A stretch of DNA of 64,000 bases. Origin: CAZMGV01 sp964621525 [NCBI: uncultured bacterium]. Lineage in GTDB: Bacteria > JAGRBM01. Positions within the stretch are counted from its first letter, which is position 1; the number at the start of each line of letters is the position of its first letter. This document shows, piece after piece, positions 8,964 to 16,236 of the stretch. The position numbers were made by a program, and so were the translations under genes. The stretch is from the NCBI GenBank assembly GCA_964621525.1, contig CAZUMS010000008.1, positions 1-64,000 of the forward strand. The letters are read 5' to 3'. The notes under the pieces are model-generated. The model was given only the letters and a program-made list of their open reading frames with translations, had not been told where the DNA came from and searched no databases.

Positions 8964-11330
8964 GTGCCCGGACCGGAACGCAAGCACTGGCTCCTCGCGG
9001 GAGCAGGGGCGGTTGTTCTCAACCTGCTGGTCTTTCTGCCGGTCTATGCGGGGCTCACGGCAGTCTATTTCCGGGACATTCTGGTCAATCACGCACCGGC
9101 CACCGGCTGGCTGGCCTCGCGTCTCGCCTCGGGGCAGGCACCGCTCTGGTGCGACCGGATCCTGGGCGGCATGCCGTTCTGGGGAGATCCGGTGCAGGGC
9201 GTTCTGTATCCGGGCAGGCTGCTGCTGATCCCGTTCTCCGGGCTCCATCCGCTGCAGCTCTACGGGATATTTGCCGGTATCCATTTCCTGGTGGCGCAGG
9301 CGGGGTACTTCCGGCTGGGGGCCAGACTGGGGCTGCGGCCCTGGGCGGCTTTCGCGGTGTCGGCGTCGATCGCCTACGGCGGCTGCGCCCTCACCATCCA
9401 TTCGCTGATCCAGTTCCTGCTGGCCTTCTCGCTGCTCGGCTGGGCCGGGGTGGCGCTGCTGGATCACCTGCGGGCGCCTTCGGTGCGGAGCGCCCTCGCG
9501 GTTTCGTTCTGGACGGCGCTGATGGTGACGACCGGGGATCTTCAGTGCGTCTACCTGTTCAGCCTGTTCGCACTGGCGGTTTCTCTCTTTGGCGCCGATC
9601 GGGGCAGGCGGCAGCGGACGGTGCTGCTCACGGGCGGGGCGCTCGGGCTCGCGGCGCTGATCGCGGCGGCCGCGATTCTTCCCGGCCTCGAACTCTCCGC
9701 CGAATCGAGCCGCCGGGAAGTGAACACCGCGGACTACTCCTCGAGCTGGTCGTGGAACCCGGTCCGGATCGTCGAGTGGGCCGCCCCGGGCCTGTTCGAT
9801 CCGCCGCCGCAGGCGGCCGTGACGACGGGACACCTGGAGCGCGGCGTCGCCGGGGAAAACGGCTTTTATTTCAACCGGGCGGCGCCGGGCATCCTCGTGC
9901 TGGCGATGCTCCCGGCCGTCCTGTGGAGCGCCCGCCGGGACCGGGGCATCCTCTGGCTGCTGGGCTGCTCGGTGCTGGCGCTGCTCGTGGCCATGGGGGA
10001 AAACCTGCCGCTCTGGGGGGCGGCGCGGGCGCTGCTGCCCGGATGGGACCAGTTCCGGTTCCCGGAGCGGCAGCTTCTGCAGGCGTTCATCGCCCTCGCG
10101 CTCGCCTCGGGGCTCGCGCTCGAGCACCTGCTTCGCGAAAACGAAGGAGCACCCCGGCGGCTGCTCTCCGGCGCGGCGGTCTTTCTCGGCCTCCTGCTGG
10201 CGCTCGCGCTCTCGGGAGTGACGCCGGACGGAGCGAGCGGCTGGCTGGAAGCCCTCGGCTTCCGGCCGTTTCCGGAGCTGACGCTCCATGCGGCGCTCGC
10301 GTTCCGGATCGGTGCCGTGCTGATTGCGGGGGGCGCAGCCGTCTGGATCCTGTTGCAGTGGCAGCCAAAGCTGGTCCCGTGGGTGCTGACCGGGCTCGTG
10401 ATCGCCGAGCTTTCCGCGGCAGGTTTCCCCGTGCTCCGTCAGGTGCCGGCGGAAATCTTCCCGAGGCCGCTTGAACTGGAAAAGATGCTCCCGGCCTCCG
10501 CCCCCGGAGCTGCGCCCGTGCCGGCGCGGATCTTCGTCGATGTGGACCGCGAGGTCCGGGGGAAAGACGCCCGGCTCGTGCGTGCGGCCCTCGACTGGCA
10601 GCGGCTCGCGGGCGATCTCGTGATGCTGACCCCGTGGTCCGTGCCGGGGGGCTACAACTCGTCGCGCCCGATGGATCACGAGCTGGCCTCGAGGACGATC
10701 CCGGCGGCCACGGGTCTGAGGCTCCAGTCCCTCGACTATCTCGTAACGGAGGAAGGCCGCGAGCCCCAGGCGGGCTACGACTGCGGCGGCGAGGATATCC
10801 CGGTTCTCCACGGCCGGATCTGCCGCCACACGGCGGCGCTCCCTCCGGCCCGCGCGCCGAAGGCGTGGAAAGTGCTGACGTCGGCCGACCTTGAGGCGAA
10901 GCTCTCCGGTCCGGGCTGGGACCCGGCGGCCATCGAATACCTGGGGCCGCGCCTGTCGGGCCGTCCCGCGGCCGCGCCCCCGGGCGGCGGCGGCAAGGCC
11001 GGCAACGCCAGCGTGCAGGTGAAGGCCTGGACCCCCGAGCGGCGAACGCTCGCCGTGCTGCGCGGCGAGGCTGGCCCCGTCGTGTTGCGCGACAACTATT
11101 TCCCCGGCTGGAAGGTTTATGTGGACGGAAAACCGGCGGGTGACGCTCTTGTCGCCAACGGGTTCCAGCTCGCGGCGTGGACGCCCGCCGGAGAGTCGGT
11201 CGTGGAGTTCCGGTACGAGCCCTGGACCGTGCGTGCGGGGATGATCGTTTCAGTGCTGGCGCTGATCCTTGCGGCGGGGCTCTGGGTCTCCGGCGGGAAG
11301 GACGGGAAAGCTCCCGTCACTCCCGGATAA
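8964..11330 (+). CDS. YfhO-like multi-pass membrane protein
   Basis: The protein has 788 residues and starts at GTG, with GGAGA about 8 bases upstream. It has roughly 10-12 hydrophobic segments in the first ~520 residues. A large extracytoplasmic C-terminal domain carries the YfhO-family hallmark DNYFPGWKVYVDG near 710, followed by a last membrane span. Early loops contain HAPATGWLASRLASGQAP and GGMPFWGDPVQGVLYPGRL, also typical. YfhO proteins are linked to lipoteichoic-acid glycosylation in Firmicutes; in diderms the substrate is unknown. It begins 33 bases after pilT. Its end overlaps the next, convergent gene by 14 bases. Confidence 0.85.
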   Translation: MPGPERKHWLLAGAGAVVLNLLVFLPVYAGLTAVYFRDILVNHAPATGWLASRLASGQAPLWCDRILGGMPFWGDPVQGVLYPGRLLLIPFSGLHPLQLYGIFAGIHFLVAQAGYFRLGARLGLRPWAAFAVSASIAYGGCALTIHSLIQFLLAFSLLGWAGVALLDHLRAPSVRSALAVSFWTALMVTTGDLQCVYLFSLFALAVSLFGADRGRRQRTVLLTGGALGLAALIAAAAILPGLELSAESSRREVNTADYSSSWSWNPVRIVEWAAPGLFDPPPQAAVTTGHLERGVAGENGFYFNRAAPGILVLAMLPAVLWSARRDRGILWLLGCSVLALLVAMGENLPLWGAARALLPGWDQFRFPERQLLQAFIALALASGLALEHLLRENEGAPRRLLSGAAVFLGLLLALALSGVTPDGASGWLEALGFRPFPELTLHAALAFRIGAVLIAGGAAVWILLQWQPKLVPWVLTGLVIAELSAAGFPVLRQVPAEIFPRPLELEKMLPASAPGAAPVPARIFVDVDREVRGKDARLVRAALDWQRLAGDLVMLTPWSVPGGYNSSRPMDHELASRTIPAATGLRLQSLDYLVTEEGREPQAGYDCGGEDIPVLHGRICRHTAALPPARAPKAWKVLTSADLEAKLSGPGWDPAAIEYLGPRLSGRPAAAPPGGGGKAGNASVQVKAWTPERRTLAVLRGEAGPVVLRDNYFPGWKVYVDGKPAGDALVANGFQLAAWTPAGESVVEFRYEPWTVRAGMIVSVLALILAAGLWVSGGKDGKAPVTPG

Positions 11331-12861
11331 GGGCGGCGACGAGCTCGGCCACTTTGGGCGAGTGCTCCCGAACGTAGGCCGCCGCGTCGAACTCCTCCGT
11401 GGCGAACCGGACGTACTCCTGCTGCTCGAGCGGCTGGAGCCGCTCCAGCGCCCGCTGGGCCCGGGACCGGATGAGCGGCGCGGCGGCGAGGAAGATCTCC
11501 GTCACGAGCGCCTTGGCGAGGAACTCCCGCTGGGCCGGGTCGGGCGTGTTCTGGCGTTTCTCCCGGAAGACATACCGGAAGGCCGGGTGGAGCGAGAGCT
11601 CCTGACCGGACAGCGACGCCGTTTGGCGGCCCGTGGTCCCCCACACGTAGGCGAGCGAACCGGCGATCTCGAGCGCCGCCGGGACGATGAGTTTCGCCGA
11701 ATGATGGGCGATCAGCACCCGGACCGCCTCCGCCCAGAGCGGGCTCATGGCCTCGGGCTCCACGGGCGGCACGTCCCGGTCGTTCACGGCGTATTTGAGG
11801 CCGTCCACGGCGACGAGATAGTGGTGCTCCACCGGCTCGCCCAGGATTACGAGCGACGCCTTCAGCCACCCGTCCTCGCCCCCGTGCAGCACGCGGGAGC
11901 CCTGGCGCAGGAACCCCGCCACCTGCGGCGTCGTGTAGCTCGTGCCGTCCACGAGGAACCGCTCCACGAGCCCGCCGCGCACCTGCACGGCGGCGTTCTC
12001 GCCCAGAAGCCGCCGGTCGTGCGGGGCCGGGCGGAACGCCAGCGGCGAGACGGCGAGCTCCCCGGCGAGGGCCTTTTCCTCAACGCCCTCGGTAAACCGC
12101 TTCACGAAATCGGAGAGCCGGGCGGGCGGTTTCCGGCCTTCGTCACCGCCGGTAGCGGCGTCACCCACTTCATCGCCCGCGTCCGCCGGGACGAACGACT
12201 CCAGCAGGGTTTCGAGGAGCGCCTCGGTGGGGTAGGGGCCCCGGTAGCGGGCCTCGGGGACGTTCTGATCCTGCATCAGCTCCGCAAAAAGGTTCATGAG
12301 CGCCGCGCCGCCCCCCGGCGGAACCGCCGCGGGTTCGTCCAGCGGCGGGATGAAGCGGAGATTCTCGAAGTCGCTCGCCGCCGCCCGGCACAGGGTCCGC
12401 ACCGGGGCCGCGTTCGCGCCGAGCAGGACCACCGCGTCGCACGTCCCCCAGATCGAATGGTCCTCCACCCCGGCGACGACACCGAGGGCAATATCCCCCG
12501 GCAGCACGAGGCCGAGCCGCTTCAGCGGGCCGTCCGGGGACCAGCGGAGCCATTCGAGGAGCCGCCCCCCGGCGTCGAACGCGGCGAGGCGGCGGGGCGG
12601 GGTGAACCGCGGGTCGAGAAGGACGAGCGTGCCGTGCCCCTGGAACCGGGCGAGCGGGATCGAGCCGTCACCGCCCGCGGCGAAGAACACGTCCCCCTCC
12701 CGCCGCACGCCCCGGGCCGCCGCCTCGCGGAAGGCGCGCACGCCCTCCTGCACGGCCGAGCCGAGCTGCTCCAGAAACGGGCCGAAATCGGGCTCCTGCC
12801 CGGCATCGTCACTGCCGCCGCTGCCGCTCCCGCCGCCGGCCCTGTCGTCCATGCTCTCCAC
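11317..12861 (-). CDS. unrecognised 514-residue protein
   Basis: I recognise no family. The N-terminus is Gly/Ser/Asp-rich and disordered-looking (about 1-25), followed by a helical segment and an alpha/beta region with LVLLDPRFTPPRRLAAFD and ALGVVAGVEDHSIWGTCDAV. A Pro/Gly-rich stretch comes near 185, then a mostly helical C-terminal half. There is no signal peptide or clear membrane span. The start is uncertain: GTG at 12861, or ATG three codons later with GTGGAG just upstream. The opposite strand is also open for 611 codons but gives an Arg/His-rich translation typical of antisense frames, so this strand is preferred. Confidence 0.7.
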   Translation of the reverse strand: MESMDDRAGGGSGSGGSDDAGQEPDFGPFLEQLGSAVQEGVRAFREAAARGVRREGDVFFAAGGDGSIPLARFQGHGTLVLLDPRFTPPRRLAAFDAGGRLLEWLRWSPDGPLKRLGLVLPGDIALGVVAGVEDHSIWGTCDAVVLLGANAAPVRTLCRAAASDFENLRFIPPLDEPAAVPPGGGAALMNLFAELMQDQNVPEARYRGPYPTEALLETLLESFVPADAGDEVGDAATGGDEGRKPPARLSDFVKRFTEGVEEKALAGELAVSPLAFRPAPHDRRLLGENAAVQVRGGLVERFLVDGTSYTTPQVAGFLRQGSRVLHGGEDGWLKASLVILGEPVEHHYLVAVDGLKYAVNDRDVPPVEPEAMSPLWAEAVRVLIAHHSAKLIVPAALEIAGSLAYVWGTTGRQTASLSGQELSLHPAFRYVFREKRQNTPDPAQREFLAKALVTEIFLAAAPLIRSRAQRALERLQPLEQQEYVRFATEEFDAAAYVREHSPKVAELVAALIRE

Positions 12862-12915
12862 GCCCCGCGTGTTAGCCGCCCCCGGGGGAGGGGGACAAGG
12901 AGAGAGACTCTCCCC

Positions 12916-12945
12916 CCTTCGTCTACGGCAGGCTCAGGGCAGGCT
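12916..12945. repeat. possible copy of a dispersed CCTTCG...CAGGCTCAGG-type repeat
   Basis: The intergenic stretch reads CCTTC, then GGCAGGCTCAGGGCAGGCT. It resembles a short dispersed repeat seen between genes in many environmental genomes, usually written CCTTCGACAGGCTCAGG, with a four-base difference in the middle. Only one copy is visible here, so the assignment rests on recall. Confidence 0.35.
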
Positions 12946-13091
12946 TCTCACTACTGGCAGAGAAATGCTTCTCCGGCCCGCGAGTTTCCTTCTTGTTCAG
13001 GGAGGGGCTGCCCGTTACCATCGGGCGCTGACCGGAGCCGGGGTGCCCGCGGGGTATCCAGGGCCGGCAGGTCCGAAGGGGGAGTAAGCAC

Positions 13092-14009
13092 ATGTTTTCA
13101 CTGAATCTGAAGAGGTCCCTGAAAAAACCGGGCGGGCTGCTGGTTGCGGGCGCGCTCGTGTTCACGGCCGCCGCCTGCGGCGACGACAAGGCAGCGCAGC
13201 CGGGGTTCCTGCCCGGCACCTATGCACTCGGTATCGTCATCGACGACGACTTGGAGATCACGGCCGCCGATTACGCGAACTACCCGGACCATTACGCCAC
13301 CGGGTCCTTCGAAGTGACGGAGGACGGCGCGATCGAAGGATCGGTGTTCGTCAGTTACACCGTGAATCCCTACGATGCCGTGGGCGACAATACCGAAGCG
13401 GAAATCACCGGCACGGTCGACGCCGACGGCAATGCCGAGATATCCATCGGGGACCTGCTCACGCTCACCGGTACGTTTTATGCGGACGACGGCGGGGCGG
13501 CCGGCCTCAAAGGCGACGTCGGGAACGATGAAGGCGATTTCGGCGACGCCGTGGCTGTGCTCGTTCCGGGCACGGGCGATATCGATTTCATCTGCGGCCA
13601 TGTCTACTGGAACGCGAATACCAGCCCCGCCTATGTCAATGACGACGACTACGCGCCCCTGTTCATCGCTGTACAGGATGACGCGGTCGCCGGTGCTGCC
13701 ATCGGCGAGGATTTCTTCATGACCTTCGAGGGCGAGGTCGGGGAGAACCTGGAAGGCTCCCTTTACGAGTTCTCGTTCGACTTCGAGGCGCAGGTGGCGG
13801 CCGATCTATGGGAACCCGGCGACGCGGATGCCGAGGAGGGCGAAGATCTTGTGGAGTTCAGCGGACATTCGTCCGGGTTTCCGGACGCCTATCTCGTGTA
13901 TTCCGGGGATAACGTCGTCAACATGAACGCGGGATTCACGAGCGACGATGACGATAGCGCGTTGACTGGTTCAATGAACGCCAATGAAGAAGGGTGCGAT
14001 TACGACTGA
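13092..14009 (+). CDS. acidic lipoprotein of unknown function
   Basis: The protein has 305 residues. A basic N-terminus (LKRSLKKPGG) is followed by a hydrophobic stretch ending in a lipobox (FTAAAC, Cys 29) and GDD, so a secreted lipoprotein is likely; Asp after the +2 Gly does not settle inner or outer membrane. The mature part is strikingly acidic and beta-rich, full of DDD, YADDGG and DDDDS-type runs that could bind calcium, with no positively charged domain. I know no family. GGGGGAG lies 8 bases before the ATG, and a strong terminator follows the stop, so it is probably a single-gene unit. Confidence 0.85.
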   Translation: MFSLNLKRSLKKPGGLLVAGALVFTAAACGDDKAAQPGFLPGTYALGIVIDDDLEITAADYANYPDHYATGSFEVTEDGAIEGSVFVSYTVNPYDAVGDNTEAEITGTVDADGNAEISIGDLLTLTGTFYADDGGAAGLKGDVGNDEGDFGDAVAVLVPGTGDIDFICGHVYWNANTSPAYVNDDDYAPLFIAVQDDAVAGAAIGEDFFMTFEGEVGENLEGSLYEFSFDFEAQVAADLWEPGDADAEEGEDLVEFSGHSSGFPDAYLVYSGDNVVNMNAGFTSDDDDSALTGSMNANEEGCDYD

Positions 14010-14034
14010 CCGTCCGGCGGACCGGTTCCACAGG

Positions 14035-14067
14035 AGAAGCGCCCCGTTTCCGGGGCGCTTCTGTTTT
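14035..14067 (+). terminator. rho-independent terminator after the acidic lipoprotein gene
   Basis: A perfect 12-base stem (AGAAGCGCCCCG pairing with CGGGGCGCTTCT) encloses a TTTC loop and is followed by GTTTTC. It begins 26 bases after the stop codon. Confidence 0.88.
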
Positions 14068-14201
14068 CGGAGCATCCGGGTTTGGGTCTTCCGCCGGCAG
14101 GAGGATTTATTACCCGCCTCTCCCTTCCCCTCGCCGGGGCCGTGCTTAGGTTGTGAGGGGCGGCGGGCGAGGGCGGCCGCCGGACTTCTGTTTCCCACCC
14201 T

Positions 14202-14293
14202 GCGCCTGAAGGCGCGGTCCCTCCCTGTAGAAGGGAGGGGCTTTATGCCCCTCTCCATTTTTCAGGTAGAGGGGCAGGGTCCGTAACGGACCC
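14202..14293. repeat. run of four adjacent hairpins
   Basis: Four inverted repeats follow one another: 14202-14215 (GCGCC, TGAA, GGCGC), 14219-14239 (CCCTCCCT, 5-base loop, AGGGAGGG), 14246-14276 (TGCCCCTCT, 13-base loop, AGAGGGGCA) and 14277-14293 (GGGTCCG, TAA, CGGACCC). They could be a REP- or MITE-like cluster or back-up terminators. Confidence 0.7.
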
Positions 14294-14343
14294 GGGGTGT
14301 GGGAAGAAAAATGCAGGGAACCGGCCGGAGGCCGGACGAGCCG

Positions 14344-14369
14344 AAAAAACGAGGGGGGGGAGGGGGGGG
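14344..14369. repeat. G-run repeat, copy 1
   Basis: Six A, C, G, A, eight G, A, eight G. It shares AAAAACGAGGGGGGGGAGGG and two further bases with copy 2 at 14599-14620. It has G-quadruplex potential and is prone to sequencing-length errors. Confidence 0.75.
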
Positions 14370-14380
14370 TAGCCATCCCG

Positions 14381-14420
14381 CACAGATCAGCACAGAAAAA
14401 CACGCATGGACACGGAACGG
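14381..14420. repeat. 10-base-period array, block 1
   Basis: Four 10-base units start with CAC at 14381, 14391, 14401 and 14411; the unit is CAC(A/G)(G/C) plus five variable bases. Confidence 0.6.
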
Positions 14421-14463
14421 GCGGCCCCAAAACGCCAGAAACGAGATGCAGGTGTCCCGTTTG

Positions 14464-14508
14464 CACGGTTCGGCACGCTTCAGCACGCTTCGACACACAT
14501 CGACGCCC
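14464..14508. repeat. 10-base-period array, block 2
   Basis: CAC recurs at 14464, 14474, 14484 and 14494, with CGC at 14504. Units read close to CACGCTTCNG. The middle two units differ at one base. Confidence 0.65.
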
Positions 14509-14572
14509 TTCAAAACTGACAAAACTCAGATTCTGCTTGCAGACAGCGGCGTTCTTATGGATACTTGGGCTA

Positions 14573-14588
14573 CCGACCGATCGGTCGG
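14573..14588. promoter_or_regulatory. perfect palindrome, possible TetR-type operator
   Basis: CCGACCGATCGGTCGG is a perfect 16-base inverted repeat with no loop. Several TetR-family regulators bind palindromes built from ACCGAC/GTCGGT half sites. It lies 130 bases before the diiron-protein start, but no regulator gene is adjacent. Confidence 0.5.
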
Positions 14589-14598
14589 ACCCTGAGGC

Positions 14599-14620
14599 AA
14601 AAACGAGGGGGGGGAGGGGG
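14599..14620. repeat. G-run repeat, copy 2
   Basis: Five A, C, G, A, eight G, A, five G: the second copy of the motif at 14344-14369, about 250 bases away. Confidence 0.75.
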
Positions 14621-14718
14621 TCACCCCGCCGCTCCCCGGCCAGCCCAGGGGTCCGCGCAAGCCCGCTTCTATCGGCACCTTCCGGTGAGAGTCCCGGAGG
14701 GGGTGAAGGAGACCCGCC

Positions 14719-15777
14719 ATGTCCGCATTCAACCACCCGCAAACGATGGAGAAGCTCACGAGCCCGATGGAGATCGTCTGGCAGTGGCAGTACGAGATCG
14801 ACATCGACAAGCTCCGCCGCCTCTACACGATGGCGAAGGAGGACCAGTGGAACGCCGACAAGGAGATCAACTGGGACCGCAAGATCGACCCTTCGGCCGA
14901 CGTGCTGGATGCCGAGCGGATGCCGGTGAAGACGACGAAGTTCTGGAAGACCCTGTCGAAGTCGCAGCAGGAGTCGTTCGGCGCGCACAACGCCGCCTAC
15001 ATGCTGTCCCAGTTCCTGCACGGCGAGCAGGGGGCCCTCATGGTGGCCGCGGCGCTCGTCCACGCGGTGCCGGACTACGAGGCGAAGCTCTACGCCGCGA
15101 CGCAGGCGATGGACGAGGCCCGCCACGTGGAAGTGTTCGACCGCTACATCAAGAAGCTCGACAAGATCTATCCCATCGAGCACTTCCTGAAAACGGTGCT
15201 GGACAAGACCCTCACGCAGCAGCACTGGGTGGGGATGCTCGCCGGGATGCAGATGATCGTGGAGGGGCTCGCGCTCGGGTCCTTCGTGAACATGCACGAG
15301 GCGACCAACGAGCCGCTCTTTAAGGACATGCTCGGCTACGTCATCAAGGACGAGGCCCGGCACGTGGCCTACGGCAACGTCTACGTGAAGGAGACGGTCT
15401 CGCAGATGCACCCGGACGACCTCGTGCCGGTCGAGGATTTCGCCTTCGAGGCGGTGACCACCATGCGCACGGCCCGTTATGGCGGCGGCGCGCAGAGCCG
15501 CGTCTACGACCAGGTGATGATCGACAGCGGCATCGAGCCGAAGGATTTCATGAACGCCATGATGAAGGAATACATGGAGGGCTGGCGCCCCAAGGCGCTG
15601 CCCGGTCAGGTCCACACCTTCAAGGATCTCATGATGCCGCAGCTCGTGCGCGCGGGGCTCGTTTCCTCGGACCGCATCCGCGACAAGTACGCCAAGGCGC
15701 AGGTGAAGATGTTCGACGACGTCTCGATCCTCAAGCAGATCGAGGTGAGCCTCGACATGGACCAGGTGACCGCCTGA
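14719..15777 (+). CDS. ferritin-like diiron protein (R2/AurF-like oxygenase candidate)
   Basis: The 352-residue protein shows a complete four-helix-bundle diiron signature: Glu103 (HGEQGAL), Glu133 and His136 (DEARH), Glu192 (VEGLAL), Glu222 and His225 (DEARH). The two halves are symmetric, with 29 residues between the first Glu and each ExxH motif. This arrangement is used by ribonucleotide reductase R2, AurF-type N-oxygenases and bacterial monooxygenase hydroxylases. There is no signal peptide. AAGGAG lies 8 bases before the ATG. No ferredoxin or reductase partner is nearby, so a self-sufficient oxidase or oxygenase is possible. The substrate is unknown. Confidence 0.85.
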   Translation: MSAFNHPQTMEKLTSPMEIVWQWQYEIDIDKLRRLYTMAKEDQWNADKEINWDRKIDPSADVLDAERMPVKTTKFWKTLSKSQQESFGAHNAAYMLSQFLHGEQGALMVAAALVHAVPDYEAKLYAATQAMDEARHVEVFDRYIKKLDKIYPIEHFLKTVLDKTLTQQHWVGMLAGMQMIVEGLALGSFVNMHEATNEPLFKDMLGYVIKDEARHVAYGNVYVKETVSQMHPDDLVPVEDFAFEAVTTMRTARYGGGAQSRVYDQVMIDSGIEPKDFMNAMMKEYMEGWRPKALPGQVHTFKDLMMPQLVRAGLVSSDRIRDKYAKAQVKMFDDVSILKQIEVSLDMDQVTA

Positions 15778-15840
15778 GGGCACAGCCCTTCACGGGGCCG
15801 CGGACTGCGGGCTAGGATCACGGCTCCGGAGGATCCCGCC

Positions 15841-16209
15841 GTGACCGATGCCGCAAGGCCCGTCCTGATCGTCGACGACAGCGAGTTCGTCAAGCTCTTC
15901 TACGAGAAGGCGCTCAAGGGGTATCCGGTCAAGTTCCATTTCGCGGCCGACGGAGTCGAGGCGATCCGCCTCGCCGGTGAGCTGAAGCCCGCGATGATCC
16001 TCATGGACATCAACCTGCCCAAGGTGAGCGGGTTCGAGGCGGCGACGAAGATCCGGGCGACCCCCGGCCTCGAAAAGACCGTCATTATCGCCGTGAGCGG
16101 CCGCCGGCAGGATTCGTTCCCCGCCTCGCCGGTCTTTACGGAGTTCCTGCCGAAGCCCCTTCACATCGATACCCTCCGGAACCTGTTCCAGCGGCATCTG
16201 GGGCTCTGA
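15841..16209 (+). CDS. stand-alone response-regulator receiver (CheY-like)
   Basis: The protein is a single receiver domain of 122 residues with the required residues: Asp12-Asp13 (VDDS), phospho-acceptor Asp56 (LMDINLPK), Ser86 (AVSG) and Lys105 (LPKP). No output domain is fused, so it must act through protein contacts or as a phosphotransfer step. It starts at GTG with GGAGGA upstream. It lies 63 bases after the diiron-protein gene on the same strand and may be cotranscribed. No histidine kinase is in the window. Confidence 0.93.
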   Translation: MTDAARPVLIVDDSEFVKLFYEKALKGYPVKFHFAADGVEAIRLAGELKPAMILMDINLPKVSGFEAATKIRATPGLEKTVIIAVSGRRQDSFPASPVFTEFLPKPLHIDTLRNLFQRHLGL

Positions 16210-16236
16210 AAGCGGGAGTGAACGGCCGGGGCCTGC

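Larger units (their letters stand above)
14068..14718. other. 650-base non-coding tract with structured repeats
   Basis: I see no convincing gene in this stretch on either strand; short frames have skewed composition and no ribosome sites. It holds four consecutive hairpins (14202-14293), a duplicated A5-C-GA-G8-A-G5 motif, two arrays with strict 10-base period, and a perfect 16-base palindrome about 130 bases before the diiron-protein gene. Confidence 0.7.

Noticed and set aside
7827-10829. 1000-codon open frame on the minus strand
   Set aside because: It is antisense to pilT and the YfhO-like gene and translates to an Arg/His/Gln-rich sequence with no family; such frames arise from high G+C at codon position three.
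11269-13104. 611-codon plus-strand frame opposite the 514-residue orphan
   Set aside because: Translation is rich in Arg, Gly and His, lacks hydrophobic core patterns and begins inside the YfhO-like gene; the minus-strand product looks more protein-like.
14381-14508. CRISPR-like array
   Set aside because: The units are only 10 bases with no conserved repeat-spacer structure and no cas genes nearby.
14262-14595. Short open frames on both strands in the gap before the diiron gene
   Set aside because: They run through G runs and tandem repeats, lack ribosome sites and overlap each other; treated as non-coding.
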